From NCBI GenBank assembly GCA_964482395.1, contig CAYZXK010000055.1:1-21477 (forward strand): a stretch of DNA of 21,477 nucleotides, given 5' to 3'. Source of the DNA: CAYZXK01 sp964482395 (GTDB taxonomy: Bacteria > Planctomycetota > Phycisphaerae > UBA1845 > Fen-1342). The notes under the pieces are model-generated. The model did no database searches, was not told where the DNA came from, and saw only the letters and a program-made list of their open reading frames with translations. Within the stretch, counting starts at the first letter, position 1. Every line of letters starts with the position of its first letter. Made by a program: the position numbers and the translations under genes. Below, piece by piece: positions 1 to 6,510 of the stretch.

Positions 1-43
1 TGGTAACTGGCGTCCGCTCCAAATCCGCCGCTACGATCCTCAT
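1..43 (-). CDS. Start of a protein gene cut by the left window edge
   Basis: Reading leftward from 43, an ATG preceded by a perfect AGGAGG Shine-Dalgarno (forward-strand complement at about 52-57, spacing about 8) opens a frame that stays open to the edge. The 14 visible residues are MRIVAADLERTPVT. The start call rests on the unusually good ribosome binding site and the open frame. The short N-terminus resembles the first strand of mandelate racemase/enolase-superfamily proteins, which often begin M-K-I-x-x-V-E-x-x-P-V, but 14 residues are too few to assign a family. It is divergent from top6A. Confidence 0.6.
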   Translation of the reverse strand, partial: MRIVAADLERTPVT

Positions 44-237
44 GGGCGTGTCCTCCTTGTCTGTTAATTCAATATGGGCCAGAGGATACGCCCTTCCTAC
101 GCCTCGGCAACGAGATTACACACGAAAGGATACGCCACCGAACTCCCATCCCGAGGCGCCAAATGGCCGGCCGGCTCGTAAAATGACACCCGCGATCGAC
201 GCCAGGCGGCAAGAACCTGCTTACAGGGAGTCGGACC
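44..237. promoter_or_regulatory. Divergent intergenic region upstream of top6A
   Basis: These 194 bases separate two divergently transcribed genes, so promoters for both should lie here. An AT-rich patch around 62-79 is the best place for a -10 of the leftward gene, but I see no convincing -35/-10 pair in either direction. The 10-mer AGGATACGCC occurs twice in direct orientation, at 83-92 and 127-136, 44 bases apart; such spacing would suit an operator but could be chance. AGGGAG at about 226-231 is the likely ribosome binding site for top6A. Confidence 0.35.
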
Positions 238-1401
238 GTGGTCAAAGTGAGAACCCCAGCCCGAACGGCGACCGGGCGTGACCGGGCCGCGGCCGGCGAA
301 CGAATCGCCCGGCTGGCCCGCCAGATCGTGGCCATCATTCACGATCGACAAGACCCCTACCTGGATATCCCCTCGCGCACCCTCAGCAACGTCCAGTTCA
401 ACGAGCAGAAACGCATCATCGAACTGCTGGACGGCAAGCAACGCCGCTATTTCTTCAGCCTGCTCGGCCGCCGCAAGGGCGAAGGCAGCCAGGCGAAGAA
501 GTTCATGCAAACCCTCAAGGTGGCTGAGGTCTGCAAGCGGCTGATTGATCGCGGCGACTCGACCAGCATCCGTGACCTGTTCTACAACCTGAAGGTGCCG
601 ATCAAGTCCGCCGACGGCAAGGTCCGCGAACTGATCTTCAATGAGCAGGAGGAGTCCGACCCGATCATCGAAGACATCGAGGTCACCGTCGGGGCCCTGC
701 GTGAGGAGCTGGGCGTCCACGCCGAGACTAAGGGCGCCATGGTTGGCCCCATGACCATCATCGACAACGGCGACCGGATCGACCTGGCCGCGATGGGCTC
801 CGGCGGCTGGGCGGTGCCCAGCATCGTCGAGCCGGAGATCATCCAGTTCGTCAAGCACAAGGCCGAGTACGTACTGCTGATCGAGAAGGGCGCCATCTGG
901 CAACGCTTCAACAAAGACCGTTTCTGGGATCGTCATCGCTGCATGATCATCCACGGCGGCGGTCAGCCGCCGCGCGGCGTCCGGCGGCTGGTGTACCGCA
1001 TGCACCACGAGCTGAAGCTGCCGGTGTATGTGCTGGTGGATAACGACCCCTGGGGCTACTACATCTACAGCGTGGTCAAGCAGGGCTCGATCAACCTGGC
1101 CTTCGAGAGTCAGCGGATGGCCATACCGGCGGCGCGGTTTATCGGCATGAGCAGCTTCGACGCCGAGCGGTTCGACATCCCCTCGCACGTGCCGATGCCG
1201 CTGACCGAGGAGGACCGTCGTCGGGCTAGGGAAATCCGCGAGTACCCGTGGTTTGCCCGCAAAGAATGGCAACGCGAGATCAAGCATATGGAAGCCCTGG
1301 GCGTCAAGCTGGAACTGGAAGCCCTGTCCAACAAGAACTTCAGCTTCATCACCGAGACCTATCTGCCCAAGAAGGTGGCGGGCAAGCAGTGGCTCGATTG
1401 A
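238..1401 (+). CDS. top6A: DNA topoisomerase VI subunit A (Spo11/Top6A family)
   Basis: This is the DNA-cleaving subunit of a type IIB topoisomerase, which cuts both strands through a tyrosine and passes a second duplex. The 387-residue protein has the family layout. A winged-helix/CAP-like 5Y domain carries the catalytic tyrosine at about residue 116 (context IRDLFYNLK). A Toprim domain follows, with the metal-binding Glu in LLIEKGAIW (about 216) and the D-x-D in LVDNDPWGYY (268-270). The length matches archaeal Top6A. Translation starts at GTG 238, about 6-7 bases after AGGGAG. The ATP-binding partner Top6B is not encoded in this window, although the two are usually adjacent in archaea; the upstream neighbour is instead a divergent gene. 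The last 27 coding bases (residues V-A-G-K-Q-W-L-D) differ from the tail shared by the downstream partial copies, which suggests the 3' end has been exchanged. Confidence 0.93.
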   Translation: MVKVRTPARTATGRDRAAAGERIARLARQIVAIIHDRQDPYLDIPSRTLSNVQFNEQKRIIELLDGKQRRYFFSLLGRRKGEGSQAKKFMQTLKVAEVCKRLIDRGDSTSIRDLFYNLKVPIKSADGKVRELIFNEQEESDPIIEDIEVTVGALREELGVHAETKGAMVGPMTIIDNGDRIDLAAMGSGGWAVPSIVEPEIIQFVKHKAEYVLLIEKGAIWQRFNKDRFWDRHRCMIIHGGGQPPRGVRRLVYRMHHELKLPVYVLVDNDPWGYYIYSVVKQGSINLAFESQRMAIPAARFIGMSSFDAERFDIPSHVPMPLTEEDRRRAREIREYPWFARKEWQREIKHMEALGVKLELEALSNKNFSFITETYLPKKVAGKQWLD

Positions 1402-1432
1402 CTGACGGCCGGCGGCTGAAGCGTGGTAGAAT
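1402..1432 (+). promoter_or_regulatory. Candidate promoter for the PIN toxin (leaderless)
   Basis: TAGAAT at 1427-1432 fits a -10 element. A weak TGACGG at 1403-1408 could be the -35 (spacer 18). The -10 ends only six bases before the toxin ATG at 1439, so the transcript would begin at or beside the start codon. No Shine-Dalgarno sequence is present there, which is consistent with a leaderless mRNA. Prediction from sequence only. Confidence 0.5.
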
Positions 1433-1438
1433 ACGTGT

Positions 1439-1912
1439 ATGGCTCGCGTCTACCTGGAAACCAGTTTCGTCAGCGCTTGCGTCACGGATCGCAACGACCC
1501 GGGCAGCATCTACCGCCGGGAGATGAGTCTCGAATGGTGGGCGACCCAGCGCCGCAAACACGATCTGTTCGTCTCGGCCGAAGTCGTCACGGAGCTCAGT
1601 CACCCGCGGTACCCCCACCGCGAGGCCGCGATCACGCACCTTGGGGAGGTCCGACGTGTGCCCGTGACGCCAAGCGCTATCGGTTTGGCCGAAGTTCTCG
1701 TGCGGGAGAAGGTCATGCCGTCCCCGGTGGCCGGCGATGCCATTCACCTGGCGGTCGCGACCGTCCACGATGCCGACTACCTGCTGACCTGGAACGTCCG
1801 GCACCTTGCCAATCCGAACAAGCTCCGGCACCTGCGTGCGATCTGTACGCGCTTGGGGTTGTTGCCGCCCTTGATCGTGACTCCCGAACTGCTGTGGGAG
1901 GAAGAAACATGA
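1439..1912 (+). CDS. PIN-domain ribonuclease, VapC-like toxin
   Basis: The 157-residue protein has PIN-fold signatures: an N-terminal strand with the acidic site (VYLETSFVSA, Glu 7), a helix with Glu 52 (SAEVVTELS), and the GDAIHLAVATVH helix with Asp 100, followed by DYLLTWNVRHLAN. PIN proteins of this kind are metal-dependent RNases that usually act as the toxin of a type II toxin-antitoxin pair. The first acidic position is Glu rather than the more usual Asp (YLET instead of YLDT), a known variant of one PIN subgroup. The gene overlaps the small downstream frame by four bases (ATGA), so the two are translationally coupled. It lies directly after the altered 3' end of top6A, 37 bases from the stop, as an accessory insertion would. 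The family call is firm; toxin function is inferred from context. Confidence 0.85.
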   Translation: MARVYLETSFVSACVTDRNDPGSIYRREMSLEWWATQRRKHDLFVSAEVVTELSHPRYPHREAAITHLGEVRRVPVTPSAIGLAEVLVREKVMPSPVAGDAIHLAVATVHDADYLLTWNVRHLANPNKLRHLRAICTRLGLLPPLIVTPELLWEEET

Positions 1913-2100
1913 GCGAGTGTGCGAGCGGTACGCCCAGGCCTGATCCGCTTATCGATGAGATCCGAGCGATTCGAAAAGAGCTCTCCGACCAGTTTGGCAA
2001 CGACGTGCGGAGGCTGGGCGAGCATCTACAGGAAATCGACCGGGACCTGGATCAGCGCGAGGGCGTCCCCCCGAAGCTCGAGCCGCGGCGGCCAACCTGA
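1909..2100 (+). CDS. Small partner of the PIN toxin, putative antitoxin
   Basis: This 63-residue acidic/basic helical protein contains the core DPLIDEIRAIRKELSDQFGN, then LGEHLQEIDRDLDQR. Short proteins with a DPxxxEIRxxRxxxxxxFGxD core are often encoded next to PIN-domain genes and are taken as cognate antitoxins or partners. The ATG at 1909 overlaps the toxin stop by four bases, which decides the start. There is no obvious DNA-binding ribbon-helix-helix or AbrB segment, so if it neutralises the toxin it probably does so through the predicted long helix. The toxin-first order is the reverse of classical vapBC. The existence of the gene is well supported; the antitoxin role is inferred. Confidence 0.7.
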   Translation: MSECASGTPRPDPLIDEIRAIRKELSDQFGNDVRRLGEHLQEIDRDLDQREGVPPKLEPRRPT

Positions 2101-2229
2101 GCCTGCAACCGTCCCGACATCGGCTCGGGCAAATCCGGCGTTTTGTGGTTCAGGCGAAGAACGGCGTAGGACACATTCATGAGTGGCCTGGACGAGCACT
2201 GCGGCTGGGCGCGGCGAACTTGCCAGCAG

Positions 2230-2385
2230 CCGTGGTTTGCCCGCAAAGAATGGCAACGCGAGATCAAGCACATGGAAGCCCTGGGCGTCAAGCTGGAACT
2301 GGAAGCCCTGTCCAACAAGAACTTCAGCTTCATCACCGAGACCTATCTGCCCAAGAAGCTGGCCGAGAAGCGCTGGCTGGACTAG
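2230..2385 (+). pseudogene. Partial duplicate of the top6A 3' end (copy 2)
   Basis: Bases 2230-2358 repeat top6A bases 1246-1374 with one mismatch (T1287 versus C), then diverge: the copy ends K-L-A-E-K-R-W-L-D plus TAG, where the intact gene ends V-A-G-K-Q-W-L-D plus TGA. The frame stays open back to an ATG at 2179, giving a possible 68-residue protein with 17 unrelated residues at its N-terminus, but there is no good ribosome binding site and no Toprim or tyrosine domain, so I treat it as a fragment. The near-identity shows the duplication is recent. It lies between the PIN module and the DUF4143 ATPase gene. Confidence 0.92.
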
Positions 2386-2451
2386 CCAGCGCGCAGCGAT
2401 ACACTGAAACCGGCGACCGTACAAGCGAAGTACTAAAGCGAGGTAAGACGG

Positions 2452-3963
2452 ATGGCGGGTCCGTCGCGAGACCTATTTGACATGGTGCGGCTCCCGCCGG
2501 AGCTGGACAGCTACCTGCGGTCGACCAATCCCTGGTGGGAAGGCAAGCCGGGCCGCGTTTTGCCTCCATATCGCCGGTGGGCTTTTGAGCCTCTGCTCAG
2601 GAAGCTTGAGGCCGGGCCGGCGCCCGCGGTTGTCCTGCGGGGGGCGCGCCAGGTAGGCAAGACGACTCTGCAAGAGCAAGCGATCCAATACCTGCTCCAG
2701 GACAAGGGGGTCGAGCCACGCCGAATACTGAGAGTGCAGTTCGACGAAATCCCGTCGCTGCGAGGTCTGAAGCAGCCCCTGCTGGACATCGCGGCGTGGT
2801 ATCAGGATCGTGTGCTGCGGTGCACGTTCAACGAGTCTGCGCACGCCGGGCGGCCGGCCTATGTGTTCCTCGACGAAGCCCAGAACGTGGCCGATTGGGC
2901 TCCGCAGCTCAAGGCTTTGGTCGACCACCATACGCTTCGAGTCGTGGTGACCGGCAGTTCGGCCCTGCGTATCGAGGCGGGTCGGGACAGCCTGGCAGGA
3001 CGTGTCTCCACCCTGGAGATCGGCACGTTGCTGCTACGGGAGGTTGCAGGGCTGCGCTTCAACCATCAAATCGATCCGCCCTTGCCACAGAACGGACTGG
3101 AATCCCTCCACGACGCGGAGTTCTGGCGCGAGCTGCACGCTCGTGGTTGCAGGCTGAAGGAGGTACGCGACCAGGCGTTCCACGCGTTTTCCCAGCGGGG
3201 CGGCTACCCGATGGTTCAGGCCCACCCGGAGATCGCCTGGCCGGAGCTGGCGGACCAGCTCAACGAAACCGTCATCCGGCGTGTCATCCAGTATGATCTC
3301 CGGATGGGCGAGCGCGGCCGCAAGCGCGATGCACAACTGCTCGAGGAGATCTTTCGGCTTGCATGCCGATACGCGGGCCAGGCACCCAGTCAAGCCACGT
3401 TGCAGGCCGAGGTCCGGCAAGCCCTCCAGGCCAACGTCGGCCCTCAACGCCTCACCAGCTATCTGCGCTTCCTCGACGGCGCCCTCCTAATCAAGCTTAT
3501 TCGGCCACTGGAAATCAGGCTGAAGCGTCGCAAGGGCAACGTTCGGATTTGCTTAGTGGATCACGGGCTGCGTGCCAGTTGGCTGGAGGAGGCGGTCCCT
3601 CTGGATGCCGCAGGCCTGGCGGCAGCGCCACATTTGAGTGATCTGGCCGGCCACCTGGCCGAGAGCGTAACTGGCGCCTTCCTGGCAGGCATCCCACATC
3701 TGGACGTTGCCTGGTTCCCGGAGCGCCCGGCGGAGCCGGAAGTCGACTTCGTGCTGACCATTGGGGAAAAGCGGATTCCGCTCGAAGTCAAGTACCGGCA
3801 GCGGATTGACCCGCATCGCGACACCGTTGGGCTGCGCGCTTTCTTGGAAAAGACGCATTACAACGCGCCATTCGGGATCATCGTCACCATGCACGACGAT
3901 GTAACGGTTCCTGATCCGCGGATCGTGCCGGTGTCTCTGCCGTCGTTATTACTGATGCGATAA
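2452..3963 (+). CDS. AAA ATPase of the AAA_14/DUF4143 type
   Basis: The 503-residue protein begins with a short lead, then a P-loop ATPase: Walker A GARQVGKTT (about 64-72), Walker B YVFLDEAQ (about 137-144) and a sensor-like VVVTGSSA (about 165-171). A helical middle follows. The C-terminal DUF4143 region carries a PD-(D/E)XK-like pattern, D432 in EVDFVL and E445-V-K447 in PLEVKY. Such ATPases are widespread and strain-variable; their function is not established, and many models link them to mobile or defence-like islands. The start is ATG 2452, seven bases after AGGT in GAGGTAAG. It sits directly downstream of copy 2 of the top6A tail and is followed by copy 3, so it is bracketed by the repeats. 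It appears intact. Confidence 0.88.
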   Translation: MAGPSRDLFDMVRLPPELDSYLRSTNPWWEGKPGRVLPPYRRWAFEPLLRKLEAGPAPAVVLRGARQVGKTTLQEQAIQYLLQDKGVEPRRILRVQFDEIPSLRGLKQPLLDIAAWYQDRVLRCTFNESAHAGRPAYVFLDEAQNVADWAPQLKALVDHHTLRVVVTGSSALRIEAGRDSLAGRVSTLEIGTLLLREVAGLRFNHQIDPPLPQNGLESLHDAEFWRELHARGCRLKEVRDQAFHAFSQRGGYPMVQAHPEIAWPELADQLNETVIRRVIQYDLRMGERGRKRDAQLLEEIFRLACRYAGQAPSQATLQAEVRQALQANVGPQRLTSYLRFLDGALLIKLIRPLEIRLKRRKGNVRICLVDHGLRASWLEEAVPLDAAGLAAAPHLSDLAGHLAESVTGAFLAGIPHLDVAWFPERPAEPEVDFVLTIGEKRIPLEVKYRQRIDPHRDTVGLRAFLEKTHYNAPFGIIVTMHDDVTVPDPRIVPVSLPSLLLMR

Positions 3964-4069
3964 GTGTGCCGCCCTGACGCCGATCCGCGCCCAGGATCGT
4001 CGACGCGAGGACGTGGGGTGCGCGATTCCCTGCCCCGGGCACCGATGGATGCCGCCGGAGGTGAGACAC

Positions 4070-4183
4070 GTGAAAAACCAGACCCGGAAGCTAAATGCGG
4101 CAGCCTGCCCCAACAGGACCTTCGGCTTGATCACCGAGACGTATCTGCCCAAGAAGTTGGCGGAGAAGCGGTGGCTGGATTGA
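4070..4183 (+). pseudogene. Diverged top6A 3'-end fragment (copy 3)
   Basis: Bases 4102-4183 resemble the last 82 bases of copy 2 and encode N-R-T-F-G-L-I-T-E-T-Y-L-P-K-K followed by L-A-E-K-R-W-L-D and TGA. The 15-mer TATCTGCCCAAGAAG is identical in top6A (1360-1374), copy 2 (2344-2358) and here (4142-4156). The in-frame GTG at 4070 has a textbook GGAGGTGA site at 4057-4064, so a 37-residue peptide could be made, with unrelated first residues. More diverged than copy 2, hence older or acquired from another lineage. The 106 bases between the ATPase stop and 4070 hold no gene I can recognise. Confidence 0.85.
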
Positions 4184-4201
4184 GCGAAGAGCGATCTTGC
4201 G

Positions 4202-4207
4202 TATGCT
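4202..4207 (+). promoter_or_regulatory. TATGCT -10-like element upstream of the HNH stub
   Basis: TATGCT begins 19 bases after the stop codon of copy 3. The same hexamer stands at exactly the same distance after copy 4 (6475-6480), and the match continues as TATGCTCA in both. TTGAGC at 4180-4185 is 16 bases upstream and could be a -35 box. It lies 51 bases before the HNH start codon. Confidence 0.4.
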
Positions 4208-4258
4208 CACGCCGGAATCGTCGGCGTCCGCGGACTGCTGGATCGAGGAGGTTTCGTC

Positions 4259-4405
4259 ATGAAGCCGTTTCCCGAAGAACTTCGAGCTTGGGGCTGGAAT
4301 GAAGAGTCGTTGTCCTCATCCAGGCGTGACGAGTTCAAGTGCGCGTATTGCGATCGGCTGCTCTTGGATAGTTACGACTCTTATCGGCTGTGGGAGACTG
4401 ACTGA
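4259..4405 (+). pseudogene. N-terminal stub of an HNH endonuclease
   Basis: An ATG seven bases after a perfect AGGAGG (4246-4251) opens a 48-codon frame too short for routine gene finding. Its product ends with EFKCAYCDRLLLDSYDSYRLW then E-T-D and a stop. C-x-Y-C-x-R followed by L-L-x-S-Y-D is the zinc-binding lead of many small HNH nucleases, in which the catalytic D-H-I/L-V-P would come next. Here translation stops immediately after that Asp, and no other frame continues the HNH motif. The gene therefore has a functional-looking promoter and start but has lost the catalytic His and everything after it. The family call rests on motif memory alone. Confidence 0.6.
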
Positions 4406-4413
4406 CGTGACAC

Positions 4414-4427
4414 CGCCGTTTGCGGCG
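4414..4427 (+). terminator. Small GC hairpin in the convergent gap
   Basis: CGCCG, a TTTG loop and CGGCG form a perfect 5-bp stem just after the HNH stub stop, in the 175-base gap before the end of the convergent membrane exchanger gene. There is no U-tract, so an intrinsic terminator is only a possibility. The rest of 4428-4580 holds nothing I can recognise. Confidence 0.25.
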
Positions 4428-4580
4428 CGTGATGGTGCGGCTTCGCCAGCCACGATAGACCCGTGGCCGGCGGCTGCCCTGTCCGCGGCTTTGCCCGGAC
4501 GGGCCGCCCTGTAAGACCCTCTGGCCGGGGCGTTGCGGTCCACGTCGTCCAACCGTGGGGTGGGGCCGGTCGGCCGCTGA

Positions 4581-6194
4581 CTATCGCAGCACCGTCATCA
4601 TCACCTGGGCCACGACCGTCATGGCCACCAGCGCCAGCGGATAGACGGCCGCGTAGGACAGCGCGGGCACGTCGCTCTCGAACTGCGAGCTGGCCGCTCC
4701 CAACCCGGGCGTGCTGGTCATGGCCCCGCAAGTCAGCCCCATCGCGCTGGCGGCACTCTGCCGAAAAACCCAGTACGACGCGACGAAACCGATCGTGGTG
4801 GCCAGCATCACGGTGACCACGGCCAGCAGCACCAGGGCAAGCCCCTGGGCGCGCAGGACCGGCACGAGTTCCGCGCCGGCTGCCGTCCCGGCTCCCGCCA
4901 GAAACAGCATCAGGCCCAGCTCACGCATCAGGTAACGTCCGGCCATCGGCACATGGACGCGCAGCCGGCCGATGCGCCCGTAGTGACCGAGCAGCAGCCC
5001 TATGAACAGCGGCCCTCCCGCCAGCCCCAGCCGGACCGTCCCCACGCCCGGAACAGGAATCGGCACCAGCCCGAGCAATAAGCCCAGCACCAGCCCGAAC
5101 GCGAACTCGGGGATGCCGGTTTCGTGCAGCCGCCGCTCGTGAATCCCGGCCGCCCGTTCAAAGGCCGCCACGTCCGGCTCGTAGCCCACCGCGCGCACCT
5201 GGTCGCCGATCTCCAGTACGAAGTCGCCGCGCGGCACAAACTCCATCCCCTCGCGCCGAACGCGGGTGATCACCACGTTGTACTTGCTGCGCACGTGCAG
5301 TTGCCGCAGGCTGCGACCGGCGAAGGCCGACTCGCTGACGTACACGTCGCGGGCTACCACGTTGGGCACCTGCCGCATCTCGACTTCGGCGGGCACGGGC
5401 GGCCCGATGACCAAAGCCAGCCGGTCGAGCTCCCGTCCGGTCCTGACCGCCATTACGACGTCACCTGCTTGAAGTTGTAGGTCACTCCCCGACGAGAGCA
5501 CCTGCGCGCCGCGCATTATTCGCGAGATATTCACGGAGGCCAGTTCGTGCAGATGCAGCTCGCTGAGCCGCTTGCCGATGCAGGCTGGGTTCTGCACGAG
5601 GTAGCACCGCTGGTGGATCAGTTCGGTAGGCGGCAGGTCGGGTTGTCGATTGGTGGGAATCGGCCGGCGCGCCAGCCAGCGGGGCACGAGCTGGGCAAAG
5701 AGCACGACCCCCACCACGCCGAACGGGTACGCCACCCCGTACGCCACCGACACCGCCGCCGATCCCGAGGCCGCCTCCGTGGCCGCGGCCAGCGCTGGGG
5801 TGCTCGTGAGCGCGCCGGCGAACAACCCGACGGTCAACGCCCGGTCCAGTCCCAACGCCTGGCCCAGCAGCCCGGCCACCACCGCCCCACCGACGACGGT
5901 GACCAGCCCCACCACCAACGGCGTGGCTCCCTTGCTGCGCACGGTTCGCACGAAGCGGGGGCCCGCTTGCAGACCGATGGCGTACACGAACAGTACGAGA
6001 CCGAAGTCCCCAAGCACCTTCGTCGCCTCAGGCTTGACCAGGCCGAAATGTCCGAACGCCAGCGCGACGAAGAGTACGCCCGAAGTGCCCAACGACACTC
6101 GCTTTAGCGACAAGCGGCCCAGCAGCTCGCCAAGGAGGATCATCGCGAAGGCGGCCCCAACCGAATTGCTCAACAAGGCCTTCAGTACGTCCAT
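4581..6194 (-). CDS. AspT/YidE-family membrane exchanger with two RCK-C domains
   Basis: This 537-residue inner-membrane protein has the full architecture of the aspartate:alanine exchanger (AAE) family. A first set of membrane helices (about 10-170) ends in GALTSTPALAAATEA. Two cytoplasmic TrkA-C/RCK-C domains follow (about 200-262 and 280-340). A second membrane set (about 363-536) contains the matching GAMTSTPGLGAAS. The two G-x-x-T-S-T-P motifs, at about 127-133 and 490-496, are the hallmark of the duplicated transporter halves. AspT itself exchanges aspartate for alanine; substrates of the YidE/YbjL-like members are mostly unknown, so I do not assign one. The start is ATG at 6194, preceded by AAGGTG. 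It is the only minus-strand gene in the left third and lies between top6A-tail copies 3 and 4. Confidence 0.92.
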   Translation of the reverse strand: MDVLKALLSNSVGAAFAMILLGELLGRLSLKRVSLGTSGVLFVALAFGHFGLVKPEATKVLGDFGLVLFVYAIGLQAGPRFVRTVRSKGATPLVVGLVTVVGGAVVAGLLGQALGLDRALTVGLFAGALTSTPALAAATEAASGSAAVSVAYGVAYPFGVVGVVLFAQLVPRWLARRPIPTNRQPDLPPTELIHQRCYLVQNPACIGKRLSELHLHELASVNISRIMRGAQVLSSGSDLQLQAGDVVMAVRTGRELDRLALVIGPPVPAEVEMRQVPNVVARDVYVSESAFAGRSLRQLHVRSKYNVVITRVRREGMEFVPRGDFVLEIGDQVRAVGYEPDVAAFERAAGIHERRLHETGIPEFAFGLVLGLLLGLVPIPVPGVGTVRLGLAGGPLFIGLLLGHYGRIGRLRVHVPMAGRYLMRELGLMLFLAGAGTAAGAELVPVLRAQGLALVLLAVVTVMLATTIGFVASYWVFRQSAASAMGLTCGAMTSTPGLGAASSQFESDVPALSYAAVYPLALVAMTVVAQVMMTVLR

Positions 6195-6299
6195 GACACA
6201 CCTTGCGACGCCCCTCCGCTGACCGGGACCCCGCGCTCACGATGGAGTGTACGAGGCAAGCGGCTGGCCGGCCAGCCGGCTGCCGGTACCCAGCGAGTT

Positions 6300-6305
6300 C
6301 TTATA
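6300..6305 (-). promoter_or_regulatory. Possible -10 for the membrane exchanger gene
   Basis: Reading leftward, TATAAG (complement of CTTATA) sits in an AT-rich spot of an otherwise GC-rich spacer, 105 bases before the exchanger start, with only a poor -35 (TCCAGA, spacer 17). Apart from this and the top6A-tail fragment, the 6195-6474 spacer contains nothing I can identify. Confidence 0.25.
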
Positions 6306-6417
6306 AAACGCGAGAATCTGCCTCTGGACCCGCTCCAGACTGCACAGGTAACGGATCAGTCAGGCAGGCGAGTTGGTTTTCCGTAACCTCGGCTAAGAAG
6401 TCCGCCATGCGGCCGGC

Positions 6418-6456
6418 CTGGCGCGCAAGCTGAAGGAGAAGCGCTGGTTGGATTGA
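6418..6456 (+). pseudogene. Short top6A C-terminal remnant (copy 4)
   Basis: The frame reads L-A-R-K-L-K-E-K-R-W-L-D plus TGA, compared with L-P-K-K-L-A-E-K-R-W-L-D in copies 2 and 3. Over the last 27 coding bases it differs from copy 2 at five positions. There is an in-frame stop 21 codons before the terminal TGA, so it cannot be a gene. The call is strengthened by context: TATGCTCA follows the stop at exactly the same distance (18 intervening bases) as after copy 3. By itself a 39-base match would be weak. Confidence 0.6.
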
Positions 6457-6474
6457 TTCCGGCCGGATTCTGCC

Positions 6475-6480
6475 TATGCT
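6475..6480 (+). promoter_or_regulatory. TATGCT -10-like element upstream of the thioredoxin gene
   Basis: TATGCT is preceded 16 bases upstream by TTGATT (6453-6458). This pair would start transcription near 6487, which argues that the GTG at 6484 is not the real translation start and supports GTG 6511. The block GGCCGGAT, a few bases, then CTATGCT also occurs upstream of murI. Confidence 0.45.
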
Positions 6481-6510
6481 CATGTGCCGATCGGCGGAGG
6501 ACGCACGACC

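Noticed and set aside
97..1287. Long open frame on the minus strand opposite top6A (396 codons)
   Set aside because: It is the mirror of a well-supported GC-rich gene, has no recognisable domain, and is rich in Val, Asp, His and Gln as antisense frames of such genes are.
1402..4405. Integron-type cassette array
   Set aside because: Accessory genes of this kind are common integron cassettes, but the repeats are in-frame top6A coding sequence without the inverted sites of attC, and no integrase is seen.
5547..6107. Plus-strand open frame of 186 codons inside the membrane exchanger gene
   Set aside because: Opposite strand of a full-length, family-typical transporter; composition is Arg/Gln/His-rich without any motif.
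6484..6510. GTG at 6484 as the thioredoxin start
   Set aside because: It would sit upstream of the transcription start predicted from TATGCT at 6475-6480 and has no ribosome binding site; GTG 6511 has GGAGG upstream and gives a compact lipoprotein signal.
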